Shown here in pieces: positions 1 to 7,863 of a stretch of DNA of 64,000 nt. The number at the start of each line of letters is the position of its first letter. The first letter of the stretch is position 1. The translations under genes were made by a program, and so were the position numbers. The notes under the pieces are model-generated. The model made no database searches, was not told the DNA's origin, and was given only the letters and a program-made list of their open reading frames with translations. Source of the stretch: Clostridia bacterium (GTDB taxonomy: Bacteria; Bacillota; Clostridia; Oscillospirales; Acutalibacteraceae); NCBI GenBank assembly GCA_017428525.1, contig JAFRQQ010000022.1, forward strand, positions 1-64,000, written 5' to 3'.

Positions 1-91
1 ACGGTGCGTCGGCTTCCTCGGGATTCTTGAAATAGTATTCGAGAATGTCATCGGCCAGCTGTAAGGTTTCGCTGAAATCGGTTTGCTTCAA
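1..91 (-). CDS. 5' end of an SOS-type regulated gene, product unknown (partial)
   Basis: Only the first 30 codons are inside the window; the gene runs off the left edge. The start is a TTG at 91-89, chosen because a GGAG ribosome binding site sits nine bases upstream and because this frame reads as a normal acidic protein start (MKQTDFSETLQLADDILEYY, then FKNPEEADAP). I do not recognise the family. The promoter upstream has a LexA-type box between its -35 and -10 elements, so induction by DNA damage is inferred. The other frames give less protein-like sequence. Confidence 0.7.
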   Translation of the reverse strand, partial: MKQTDFSETLQLADDILEYYFKNPEEADAP

Positions 92-146
92 TGATCCACG
101 CTCCTTCAAAACTCAGAATTGAGGACGAAAAATGAGAGATCGTCCG

Positions 147-182
147 GAATTATAGTATAGAACAAATGTTCTGCATTGTCAA
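147..182 (-). promoter_or_regulatory. Sigma-A promoter with LexA-type operator in its spacer
   Basis: On the minus strand TTGACA (182-177) and TATACT (159-154) are exactly 17 bases apart. The palindrome AGAACAAATGTTCT at 159-172 lies in that spacer and touches the -10. It fits the GAAC-N4-GTTC SOS box of Firmicutes (established knowledge), placed where a repressor would block RNA polymerase. It drives the leftward gene that starts at 91. Confidence 0.8.
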
Positions 183-247
183 GAGGAAAAAACGTATTTT
201 TTGAAAAAGATTTGCGGAGCAATCAAATTCAGATATGACAATTCAGC

Positions 248-313
248 AAAAACAGCAACAGACGGCAGATGCCTTTGCGTTAGGGGCAAAGGATCCTGCC
301 GTCTGCTGTTTTG
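248..313. terminator. Large imperfect inverted repeat, possible bidirectional terminator
   Basis: The left arm at 248-269 and right arm at 295-313 pair around an inner stem CCTTTGC/GCAAAGG at 272-292. A-rich and T-rich flanks lie outside the stem (AAAAACAGC on the left, GCTGTTTTG on the right), as in bidirectional intrinsic terminators. A two-base bulge interrupts the left arm. Confidence 0.5.
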
Positions 314-694
314 TATTGCGTACTGTGAAATTGAAGCATTCAATTTGCGAAGGGCCTGCCCTTCTGAGCCGCAGGCGAGTTTTGTTCGGGCGCATCAAAA
401 GCCCGAACCGCACGGATATCATCTTTGGGGAGATGATATAGAAGTGCGCCTTTCGGGGAAACGGATACGAAGGGCTTCTTTGAAAAGCAAATATTTCTTC
501 TTCGCAAGCAAGGCGTGTGTACGTACAAAACTGCACACACGCGCGATTTCAGCCGAAATCGCCTTGTTAGGGAAATCCCTAAAACCCTTACGACAACATC
601 AAAACAAGTTTGATGAATGGGCGCAGCGGCTGCTGCTTTTTTATAAATCAAATAATCTTCATTCTGCATTGAAAAAGCCGCCCGGGCGATGATA

Positions 695-748
695 TAATCC
701 CCCTAAAATAGTCAAGGGAAAAAACCATAATCAACTTTAGGGGGATTA
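695..748. repeat. 13-bp perfect inverted repeat with 28-base loop
   Basis: TAATCCCCCTAAA at 695-707 is exactly complementary to TTTAGGGGGATTA at 736-748. No T-tract follows directly. It lies just outside the broken DUF4474-like fragment, so it may be an element end, an operator pair or a long-loop hairpin. Confidence 0.6.
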
Positions 749-796
749 ATTATGTCAAGAACGAAATACCGTGCACAGAAGAAAAAGAGAAGATAG

Positions 797-1140
797 TAAT
801 ACCGATCTCCGCCCCGGCGCCGAGGTTCCAGTAATCCGCTTTCCAGCACCAGATGATATAGTAGGTTGTGTTGTTATTATTATCCGTTACCGAGAACGGC
901 AGACGCACGGCTTGTGTCGGACCGCCGAGACTGAAGAAGAAATCAAACCACCAGTTGTAGCCAACGTCCTGCTGCCACATATATTTGCCTTCCACCGTTG
1001 TATAGTTGGTATGTGATCTTTTAATCAATCCAAATAAATACTGATTCTGGAATTCTGATTCTTCAAAGTTCAGGAAATAGGCCGCCCACGGCGCTCCGAG
1101 TGCCATGTTGGCAAAGAAGATGTGCCGCAATCGGCATGTC
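797..1140 (-). pseudogene. Detached DUF4474-like tip fragment of an RHS protein
   Basis: The minus-strand translation is a diverged copy of part of the C-terminal region of the RHS protein at 1992-5639. Shared blocks are LRH followed by GAPWA.YFL, MWQ..VGY, DFFFSLGGP, and W.WK.DYWNLGAGAEIGI. The similarity starts near 1140 and stops abruptly after GAEIGI near 797, so the rest of the domain is missing. There is no RHS body, signal peptide or good ribosome binding site, and a candidate terminator separates it from the upstream genes. I read it as a displaced, decaying tip module. Confidence 0.75.
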
Positions 1141-1155
1141 CAAATCTTTCTTTGT

Positions 1156-1182
1156 CCGCCCTCTGCAAAACACAGAGGGCGG
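1156..1182 (-). terminator. Candidate terminator of the RHS operon
   Basis: CCGCCCTCTG at 1156-1165 pairs perfectly with CAGAGGGCGG at 1173-1182, around a 7-base loop. It lies just downstream of the last leftward gene of the operon. No long T-tract follows, so termination efficiency is uncertain. Confidence 0.55.
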
Positions 1183-1214
1183 AAAGGAAAAACGATTACT
1201 GCAAAGTCGCAAGA

Positions 1215-1943
1215 TTATATCCCTGTGATTTCCAGAATAAAGAGTTTCAAATCTTCTGGCACTTGGTATACAATCATATACTCCTCTCCAACCGAAAGGT
1301 CTACAACGTAGATTTCGCCTTTATAGAGAAAAAAGCTCTTTGAAAAATCGTAAAATAGATCATCTTTGCTTGTCATACGAAAAACAAAAAAACCTTCTTT
1401 GGATTGACCTAAAACTGGTTTCAGCGTTATATAGTCAGGGTTTATATTTCTGTCTGCATTATATTGAAAATCCATCAATTGATGCCATTGGGCTGAGTCC
1501 TTGAGTTCAATCGTTTGATCATATTTTACTCCAACATACTCACCGTCCACCAAGTCGTAGATTGTGCCGTCGAAACTGCAATTCCAGTTTTTTACATCAT
1601 AATAGAAGGCTTTCAGCGACTCCCACTCTGATTCGCGACAAAAACACATTTCCCTGCTCTTGGTTGTTCTATCAAGCACACTTGTAGGGGAATAAAGGAT
1701 AGACTCCGTCACGGAATAATACTTTTTACCATCGGACGCCACATGAAATGGCTCTACCCCCTCCGCAGAAATCTTAAACTTGTATTTTGGCTCGGGCCCA
1801 TAGTCCGGCATAAAGCAGTTTTTGTACGTCACACCGTTGATATCAATGACTGTCGGTCCGGTTTCAACAGGAGGCTTTGCAGGAAATAACGACATGATTA
1901 ACGCCATAATATAGCTGATAATGTGAATCAAAATCTGAATCAT
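1215..1943 (-). CDS. Anchored 242-aa partner protein of the RHS operon, unknown
   Basis: The protein has 242 residues. Residues 1-22 form a hydrophobic segment that could be a signal anchor or uncleaved signal peptide, and the rest looks like an extracytoplasmic beta-rich domain with many aromatic residues. No family is recognised. It lies 48 bases after the RHS gene with a clear AAAGGAG ribosome binding site, so it is probably cotranscribed. Its position directly after a polymorphic RHS tip is where immunity proteins usually sit, but the N-terminal anchor suggests action at the membrane or surface. It could equally be an accessory or substrate protein of the RHS product. Confidence 0.75.
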   Translation of the reverse strand: MIQILIHIISYIMALIMSLFPAKPPVETGPTVIDINGVTYKNCFMPDYGPEPKYKFKISAEGVEPFHVASDGKKYYSVTESILYSPTSVLDRTTKSREMCFCRESEWESLKAFYYDVKNWNCSFDGTIYDLVDGEYVGVKYDQTIELKDSAQWHQLMDFQYNADRNINPDYITLKPVLGQSKEGFFVFRMTSKDDLFYDFSKSFFLYKGEIYVVDLSVGEEYMIVYQVPEDLKLFILEITGI

Positions 1944-1991
1944 TGTTTTTCTCCTTTCGTTTGTCTGTGAATGAATTACTTTAATTGATGT

Positions 1992-4900
1992 TTAGTAGTT
2001 CAGCTGGAAATGAAAACCGGAGAGCTCCTGACCTGTAAACGGCGGGGAAAGGATCTGCGTAATCTCATCCCAATCATCGTCCGGATCATTGTTGCCGTTT
2101 TTGCTCTGATATGTTGCGTAAAACGGGGAGATCAAACCGGGATTATTGAACTTCACTTTCATTTCAATATCCAGCCAGTCGACCCAAGGCAACTGCTCTT
2201 GAGAACAGAAGACGCATACCCACCAGTTTGTCGCAGGTGATCCAGCAGAATATAGAGGAATGCCTGATGTTCCATCTTTGCGATAATCAATTTTCATCAG
2301 CACATCTAAGGTTTCATCTGTATCAACCTGATAAAAGTGTTGCTCAGCTCTCAATCTCGAAAGCGTCTTATAAATCCCAATCTCCGCGCCGGCGCCGAGG
2401 TTCCAGTAATCACCTTTCCAAATCCAAACCACATAGTATGTTTTCGGGAACAGAAGACTATTATTGTTGATTTCAAATTCGAACTTTTCCCTGAAAATCG
2501 GTCCGCCTAAACTGAAAAAGAAATCATAAGTCGGCGTGTATCCAACACGGCTTTGCCACATGTTGTGAATAACGTCACTAGAATAAATCATTTTTTCTTC
2601 GTCAATGAGCTTAAATCCCAAAAAATAACTTGCCCACGGTGCGCCGAAAGACATATCCACAGGCATAAAATGGCGCAGCCCGGTCGGGTAGTCAAAGGTT
2701 GACTCAATCGGCGGAAGCACAGTGAACATAATCTGTGATCCGACACTTAATACCGCGGTAAACCCTATTCCAAGACTTGAACGAGAAAAGTCGTCCTCCG
2801 GGGCATCGATTTTTTCTTTCACCGCATCTAATAGTTGATTAGACAGATCAGCAACAACGGTGTCTGTTATCGGCTTCAGGAGCAAAGAAATGCTCTTGCT
2901 GACTGGCCAGACTGTATTAGCTACCATATCCCAGTTTATGTTCATTTCACTCGTGCCGACCTTTAGAATCTGACTATTGATTGATTTCTGACTGCTTTTC
3001 ACACTCTTTGGTCCGGCTGTGAGTGCAGGTTCCGGCGTAACATAGGCATTGATTTGTGGGCAATAATAACGCCCGTTCACGCGGCTCAGACCCGACACAA
3101 CGTCATAGAAGCAGCCGTGTGCCCGATAAGGATTGAGCGTTGAAAAGCTCATGTCTCCGGAAGAACGGTACACATTTCCAAACACATCATACCCATACCG
3201 GTAAACCACATCGCCGGTATCTTCCACGATCGCAAGCACGTCGCCGAGGTGGTTCTTTGCATAGCTGTAAAAATGCTCTCCGTAAGAGAATCCAACGGGC
3301 GCTCCAGTACCGTCATAGGCATAGAACACAGGATCATCTCCGGTTTCCTGCCGGCGGATTAGGAGACCGTCTGCATACTCCATCGTGACCTCTCCCAGGT
3401 TTACGCCATAACGCGTGAGCACCATGCGCACACAGTTGCCATAGATGTCATAGTCGTAGGTCCATTTGTTTCCGTTTAGATCATCCGTATAAGACTCCAG
3501 CAGAGAACCATGCTTCCATGTATAAGTGCAGCCATTAAAATGCGTCATGTTACCATAGGCATCATAGGACAGTGACGAATTGACGTATCCCGCGTCAAAT
3601 GCAGTCATCAGATCCGGCCGGCTCGGATTGCCATAGGTGTAGCTGTAAGCCGTGGTTGCTCCCCTTTTTATTGCAATCAGCTGCCCGTTTGCATTGTATT
3701 CATAAGTGTAATTGGTAGTCAACGGGCTGTCGTAACCGTGTGTGTAAATTGCTGTACTTGGTCGGTTCAATGCGTCATAGGTACAGGTGTTGGACCAACC
3801 GGTGATGTCATCCGCTGAGACGAGCAGATTGCCATTTCCGTCATAATCATAGGAGTAATCTGCAATCAGATTCCCTTCGTCGTCAGTCACCTGCAGCGCC
3901 GAAACATTTGAAGTGTCATAGGTGATCTCGGACACAAGTTTTCCGTTGGACTGTCCCGTAAGCCGGCCGAGATCGTCATAATTGCTGTGAACAGAAAAAA
4001 CATCTGCCGGTTCACCGCTGCTGTTATAATTCAGACCGATATCCACCTGTTCCGGCTGTCCTTTTTCATCGCGATGATAATTACTACTATATAATATAGC
4101 ATCATTCTTCGAGTATGTCAAATTACTTAGCTGCCCTGCGCGATCATAGCGATACATCACATTGGAGCCGTCGCTGCCGATCATTCGATGCGGCAGATCA
4201 TAAAGCGCGTACTCAAAACGATAGGTGGTTTCGTTTTCCAAATCATCCAGCTGAACAATTCTTCCGTTTGCGTCGTAATAGTAGTCTGCTGATGCGGTGT
4301 TGTTCCATGCGTCATGAATCACCTGATTGTTATCGTTATAGGTCGGCGTGTAGATTGCTCCATTCGCAAAGCTTAGACTGGAAACACGCTGCAAGCTGTC
4401 ATAGGAGGTTGTTACCAGTGTTTGTGATCCGGCTTTTGTTTCTGTGATCTGATTGCTGTCATTATACGAATAAGAGTAAACCATACTGCCGCGCCTGACC
4501 GATTTCAGCAAGTCATCCTGATAGGTGAATTCGGTGGAAAGCGATTGGGACAGAGATGCATTTCCGCTGATTTCCTTCAGTTCGTTTGTATACTCATCAT
4601 ATGTGAGTGTCGAAGTGTTTCCGTTAGGATCAGTAATTGCAGTAACCAATCCGGTGGTAATTTGCACCCCGTCATCGTATGCAAATACCGTATTTCCGCC
4701 ATCTGCGTCTGTGAAGGTTGCCAAATAGTTTCCGCCTTGCAGGTAGGTCATCGAAATCTCTTCGTAAACAACGTTATCTTTGGTAACGGTACGGCTTAAG
4801 ACCTGACCATTGTTGTTTTGCGAATCGTATCCATAGGTGATTACCGTTCCGACGTTATTGGAAATCGTGTAGGGATTATTATGATTGTCGTAGTCTATTT

Positions 4901-5639
4901 CCGCTACTGTTTCCTCGTTTCCACTGACCGTGCGTGTGATTTCGGAAATATTACTGCTTTCGTCATACTCGTATTGAAAAGCGGTTCCCTCATCGTTATA
5001 GGTATCAGTCAGCAGTCCGTCTTCGCTGGCGTAAATGTAATGGTCGCCGAATTCAGCTTTATAAACAAAACCGTCAGCAATCATCATAGTATTGTAATTA
5101 TTGCTGTATTCAAAGGAAAACCGTATTTGTGCGCATCCGGAACGCGGCACTTTAATGCAGCGCGCCGCAAATTGCAGACTCATGTCAACTGTCGAATCGA
5201 ACGGGATATCCATGTGGGACTCTCCATCGTTTGTTCCCTGCACTTGTACTTCTGTCCCGTTTTCATCCAGCAGAACAGCGCGAATCCCGAAGAAATGATC
5301 ATTGCCATACCCGGACTTTGCCGCTGCCGCAGCAACGCCGCCGACAATAAGCGTTTCACCGCCTTCCGCATTAACATTCACAGTTTGAGAAATGGTTTTT
5401 GTCAAGTTCGTTTGGCCGTACAGCGTCATGAGGTTTACGCCATTCACAGTCGTTAAATGACCGTTGTCATTTGTTGAATCATAGGTCCAGCCCTGCGGAA
5501 GCAAACGGTCGCCTACGCTGTAGCTGCCTTGATCAAAGCCACTGTTTGAGTGTTTGTCACTCATAAACTCTAATGCGAAAAAGAGGGCAAAAAGTAACGC
5601 AAAAGTTTTTAATTTTTTAAAAATCGGTACTTTGCACAA
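1992..5639 (-). CDS. Secreted RHS-repeat protein with DUF4474-like C-terminus
   Basis: The protein has 1,215 residues. An N-terminal hydrophobic signal-like segment (about 10-25) is followed by a jelly-roll-like region (about 45-200) and then many YD/RHS repeats (about 210-830; forms such as YSYDYDGNGNL, YEYNANGQL, YDAYGNM). The core end is degenerate (NPYRAHGCFYD, GRYYCPQINAYVTPEP, about 845-880) compared with the usual GRYYDPxxGRF. The remaining ~335 residues are unrelated to the core and include W.WKGDYWNLGAGAEIGIY, NWWVCVF and LDIEMKVKF, which resemble the DUF4474 family as I remember it. The start is TTG, with GAGG in the end of the preceding gene. RHS proteins usually encapsulate or present a variable tip; toxicity here is inference only. 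Confidence 0.88.
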   Translation of the reverse strand: MCKVPIFKKLKTFALLFALFFALEFMSDKHSNSGFDQGSYSVGDRLLPQGWTYDSTNDNGHLTTVNGVNLMTLYGQTNLTKTISQTVNVNAEGGETLIVGGVAAAAAKSGYGNDHFFGIRAVLLDENGTEVQVQGTNDGESHMDIPFDSTVDMSLQFAARCIKVPRSGCAQIRFSFEYSNNYNTMMIADGFVYKAEFGDHYIYASEDGLLTDTYNDEGTAFQYEYDESSNISEITRTVSGNEETVAEIDYDNHNNPYTISNNVGTVITYGYDSQNNNGQVLSRTVTKDNVVYEEISMTYLQGGNYLATFTDADGGNTVFAYDDGVQITTGLVTAITDPNGNTSTLTYDEYTNELKEISGNASLSQSLSTEFTYQDDLLKSVRRGSMVYSYSYNDSNQITETKAGSQTLVTTSYDSLQRVSSLSFANGAIYTPTYNDNNQVIHDAWNNTASADYYYDANGRIVQLDDLENETTYRFEYALYDLPHRMIGSDGSNVMYRYDRAGQLSNLTYSKNDAILYSSNYHRDEKGQPEQVDIGLNYNSSGEPADVFSVHSNYDDLGRLTGQSNGKLVSEITYDTSNVSALQVTDDEGNLIADYSYDYDGNGNLLVSADDITGWSNTCTYDALNRPSTAIYTHGYDSPLTTNYTYEYNANGQLIAIKRGATTAYSYTYGNPSRPDLMTAFDAGYVNSSLSYDAYGNMTHFNGCTYTWKHGSLLESYTDDLNGNKWTYDYDIYGNCVRMVLTRYGVNLGEVTMEYADGLLIRRQETGDDPVFYAYDGTGAPVGFSYGEHFYSYAKNHLGDVLAIVEDTGDVVYRYGYDVFGNVYRSSGDMSFSTLNPYRAHGCFYDVVSGLSRVNGRYYCPQINAYVTPEPALTAGPKSVKSSQKSINSQILKVGTSEMNINWDMVANTVWPVSKSISLLLKPITDTVVADLSNQLLDAVKEKIDAPEDDFSRSSLGIGFTAVLSVGSQIMFTVLPPIESTFDYPTGLRHFMPVDMSFGAPWASYFLGFKLIDEEKMIYSSDVIHNMWQSRVGYTPTYDFFFSLGGPIFREKFEFEINNNSLLFPKTYYVVWIWKGDYWNLGAGAEIGIYKTLSRLRAEQHFYQVDTDETLDVLMKIDYRKDGTSGIPLYSAGSPATNWWVCVFCSQEQLPWVDWLDIEMKVKFNNPGLISPFYATYQSKNGNNDPDDDWDEITQILSPPFTGQELSGFHFQLNY

Positions 5640-5640
5640 A

Positions 5641-6330
5641 TCAATCCTCGAAGGATTGTGCGATTTTCACAAGGTCCTCTATTGTTAATCCAGAAGATAA
5701 ATCGACAAAAATCCTTCTCGTTATTCTACCGGTTGACCACGCAAGATTGATAGCATCATCTGAAATGCAATAATAAGCGGGATGCCCGTTGACATTGGTT
5801 TTCTCTGGTAGCAAACTGTCCATATCAAACACAACCGCGCTGCTTCCCTTTCTGGAAATGATTACAAGCCGGTCTTTCCCATGCTGAAAAACATATCGGC
5901 AGATTGCTTTTTCTTTGTTTTTCTCCACAAGTTCAAATCCATCAGGGATCTCTCCGAACGAAGCATCCAGCCGATCTTTCCCGGCAGATTTCGGGAAAAC
6001 GATTTCCACAAATCCATTGTCGGTCTGCATCTGCCTTTGAATGATTGCCGTCGCAAAAACAGCGGCCAACAGCAAAAGGATCACGATCGCGGCAACCAAG
6101 AGTGCGCGTTTGACTTTGCGGCGCGAAACCGATTGCTGACGGAACAGCGTGCCGTTCTGATATTGTCGATCCAGATCGGCGAGCTTTTTTTGTATTCTTC
6201 GTTCCTGTCGGGCCGGAATGCTCGGGACTTCACAATGCGCGAACGCAGCGACCTCATTCGCAAGACGGCGCTCATTCACGCTCACTAACGCCGCAGTCAG
6301 TTGCTGTTCACTGTACATCATCCGCACCAC
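5641..6330 (-). CDS. Membrane anti-sigma-factor-like protein
   Basis: The protein has 229 residues. An N-terminal cytoplasmic helical region (about 1-72) with basic stretches is followed by one transmembrane helix (about 74-97) and an extracytoplasmic domain ending in a DUF4367-like segment. It overlaps the end of the sigma-factor gene by 23 bases, which is typical of sigma/anti-sigma pairs. It may start at 6330 or at one of the in-frame ATGs a few codons later. The RHS gene follows within two bases. Role inferred: it holds the sigma factor inactive until an envelope signal arrives. No zinc-binding HxxxCxxC motif is visible. Confidence 0.72.
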   Translation of the reverse strand: MVRMMYSEQQLTAALVSVNERRLANEVAAFAHCEVPSIPARQERRIQKKLADLDRQYQNGTLFRQQSVSRRKVKRALLVAAIVILLLLAAVFATAIIQRQMQTDNGFVEIVFPKSAGKDRLDASFGEIPDGFELVEKNKEKAICRYVFQHGKDRLVIISRKGSSAVVFDMDSLLPEKTNVNGHPAYYCISDDAINLAWSTGRITRRIFVDLSSGLTIEDLVKIAQSFED

Positions 6331-6850
6331 CTTCCGATTCTAATTCGATTTGCAACGCTTTTCTTGTTCTGTAAAGCCGCTGCTTCACTGCTTTTTCTGA
6401 TAATCCAAGGGCCTCGCTGATTTCTTTCAATGAGCAGCCTTCCAGATATTTCATCAGCAGGATCTGCAAATTCACTTCATCCAACTTCTCCAGAGCGGCT
6501 TCCAGATCCGCGGACTCCAGGCTCTGGTTCGCCGTGGGGTCGTCCGTTCTCACAAACCGATCATAATAATCCGGCGGCAATTGTCTGTGTTTTCCATTCA
6601 GTCGGATCGCGCAGCGCTTGCAGACGGTCAACAGATATCGTTTTTGCTGTTGTTCCGACAATTTGATAAAGCTATCAAACCGTTGAATGAGCGCGAGAAA
6701 CGTTTCCTGCACACAATCTGCAACTTCGTTCTTATGATATAGATATTTGTATGACATCTGGAAAAGAAGCGGGCGATATTGCAGATACAGATTTGTGAAT
6801 AATTGTCGGTTTTCTTCTCCTTCGATCAAAGACAAAAGAAACAGGAGCAT
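6308..6850 (-). CDS. ECF-type RNA polymerase sigma factor
   Basis: The protein has 180 residues. Region 2 is visible at about 25-65 (YKYLYHKNEVADCVQETFL) and region 4, a helix-turn-helix, at about 125-170 (LMKYLEGCSLKEISEALGLS, then EKAVKQRLYRTRKAL). Length and layout fit extracytoplasmic-function sigma factors. The ATG at 6850 has a GGAGGTG ribosome binding site seven bases upstream. It is the first gene of the operon with the anti-sigma-like protein and the RHS protein. Its targets are unknown; its own promoter looks like an ordinary sigma-A promoter. Confidence 0.9.
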   Translation of the reverse strand: MLLFLLSLIEGEENRQLFTNLYLQYRPLLFQMSYKYLYHKNEVADCVQETFLALIQRFDSFIKLSEQQQKRYLLTVCKRCAIRLNGKHRQLPPDYYDRFVRTDDPTANQSLESADLEAALEKLDEVNLQILLMKYLEGCSLKEISEALGLSEKAVKQRLYRTRKALQIELESEGGADDVQ

Positions 6851-6879
6851 GCGCGTTCACCTCCGATTGTGTTAATGAC

Positions 6880-6914
6880 AGCTACAGCATACTAAAAAAG
6901 ATGATTTTTGTCAA
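6880..6914 (-). promoter_or_regulatory. Promoter of the sigma/anti-sigma/RHS operon
   Basis: On the minus strand TTGACA (6914-6909) and TATGCT (6891-6886) are separated by 17 bases, a near-consensus housekeeping promoter about 36 bases before the sigma-factor start. No second promoter class is obvious. Confidence 0.75.
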
Positions 6915-7171
6915 TCCGGAAAGCAACCGCATGTTTTATTGAAGCGGATAACGATGCCTTTATGCCGTCAATCAATCTGTTTGGCATCCATATTATTGTC
7001 ACGCTTTTGGATTTTCCAGCTTTCCTTGAAACACAAGGGATCCGGGTGTTTTCACAAAACTGGGGGTATAAATACATTGCCCCTGCGGAAAACGGCGAAA
7101 AAGGCCTTGTCCCACAAGGCATCACAGGCTCTAAAAGCGTGACAGGCCATGACTTTTCAGTTGCTGCGAAA
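6915..7171. other. Intergenic stretch, no gene recognised
   Basis: Both strands stay open over long parts of this stretch but show no ribosome binding site and no familiar protein. A short stem-loop GCCTTGT/ACAAGGC lies at 7104-7120. The base composition is AT-rich, like the RHS locus, so it may be remains of transferred DNA. Confidence 0.4.
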
Positions 7172-7214
7172 ATACGCCCCGCATACAGCCATTTAAACTG
7201 TATGCAGGGCGTAT
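7172..7214 (-). terminator. Terminator of the small DUF6061-like gene
   Basis: A 17-bp stem with one mismatch (7172-7188 with 7198-7214) around a 9-base loop, followed on the minus strand by TTTT. It lies about 40 bases after the stop of the leftward gene at 7256-7498. Confidence 0.7.
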
Positions 7215-7255
7215 GTTTCACTGTGTTTCTTGATCGATCAATTTGCTTTTCGTCG

Positions 7256-7498
7256 TCAGTCTTCCAGATAAATCGGATGCTGTCGAACGTATTCTCGCAA
7301 CTCACCGGACAAGAGCAGATTCACGTATTTCACCGGCTCGTTATAGAGCAGATAGTCCAGCGACGAGCGCTCATACATTGTATCCGCACAAAGATCCTCT
7401 ACTTCGTACACATCAATCGAATACCGCGTGCCATCAATGTTCTCCATCTCCAGCTTGCCGGTGTCAAGATCATATTCGCAGCGTTTCAAATAAACCAT
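7256..7498 (-). CDS. Small acidic protein, DUF6061-like
   Basis: The protein has 80 residues and no signal peptide or membrane segment. The pattern CEYDLDTG.LEMENIDGTRYSIDVYEVED followed by MYERSSLDYLLYNEP resembles DUF6061-type small proteins of gut clostridia as I remember them. Function unknown. It stands alone, with its own terminator downstream at 7172-7214. Confidence 0.7.
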   Translation of the reverse strand: MVYLKRCEYDLDTGKLEMENIDGTRYSIDVYEVEDLCADTMYERSSLDYLLYNEPVKYVNLLLSGELREYVRQHPIYLED

Positions 7499-7863
7499 AA
7501 TTCCTCCGTTCCGCAGATGATCCCATTTGATTTCATCTTCAAATGGATCCTCTGCTTTTCATCTCAATTTGATTTCTTCATTGTCTTGCGTTCCATCGTT
7601 GCTTTCAATTCCGTAACCAACCCTGCCCGACAGCCCCGCAACAATTATTATTGAAATCAATTTAGGATTACAGGTTTATGAACACCCTGCGGGCGTGAAG
7701 GGCGCTCTTTTCGACAACACTGGGTTACGAAACTCTGCCGAAAGTGAAATACCTTTACAAGTCCCGCTTGTCTTTCTTTTCAATTCACACACCCGGGCGC
7801 CCCCGCATATGCTGTGGATGTAAGCGGTTCGCCGCTTCGGAATGCATGAAAGGGGGGTAACAC
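7499..7863. other. Intergenic stretch upstream of the Cys-rich small gene
   Basis: No gene of normal size is supported in these 365 bases. Composition changes here from the AT-rich accessory block on the left to the GC-rich chromosome on the right. A GGGGGG ribosome binding site for the following small gene lies at about 7851-7857. I could not fix a confident promoter. Confidence 0.4.

Larger units (their letters stand above)
183..751. other. Hairpin-rich stretch without a convincing gene
   Basis: About 570 bases with overlapping short open frames on both strands, none with a good ribosome binding site or a recognisable product. Several strong palindromes are present: 248-313, 543-562 (GCGATTTC/GAAATCGC), 567-582 (TTAGGGA/TCCCTAA) and about 598-616 (CATCAAA/TTTGATG). 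Such serial stem-loops suggest terminators, a structured RNA or mobile-element remains. I cannot assign a function. Confidence 0.5.

Noticed and set aside
752..796. 14-codon frame MSRTKYRAQKKKRR
   Set aside because: It begins right after the inverted repeat, but it is too short and has no clear ribosome binding site; kept only as a curiosity.
3030..5639. RHS gene as a possible frameshifted pseudogene
   Set aside because: The frame is intact for 1,215 codons with regular repeats throughout; the degenerate core end is substitution, not disruption.
6908..7654. 248-codon open frame on the plus strand
   Set aside because: No ribosome binding site, crosses a strong inverted repeat and the antisense of the DUF6061-like gene; it matches no family.
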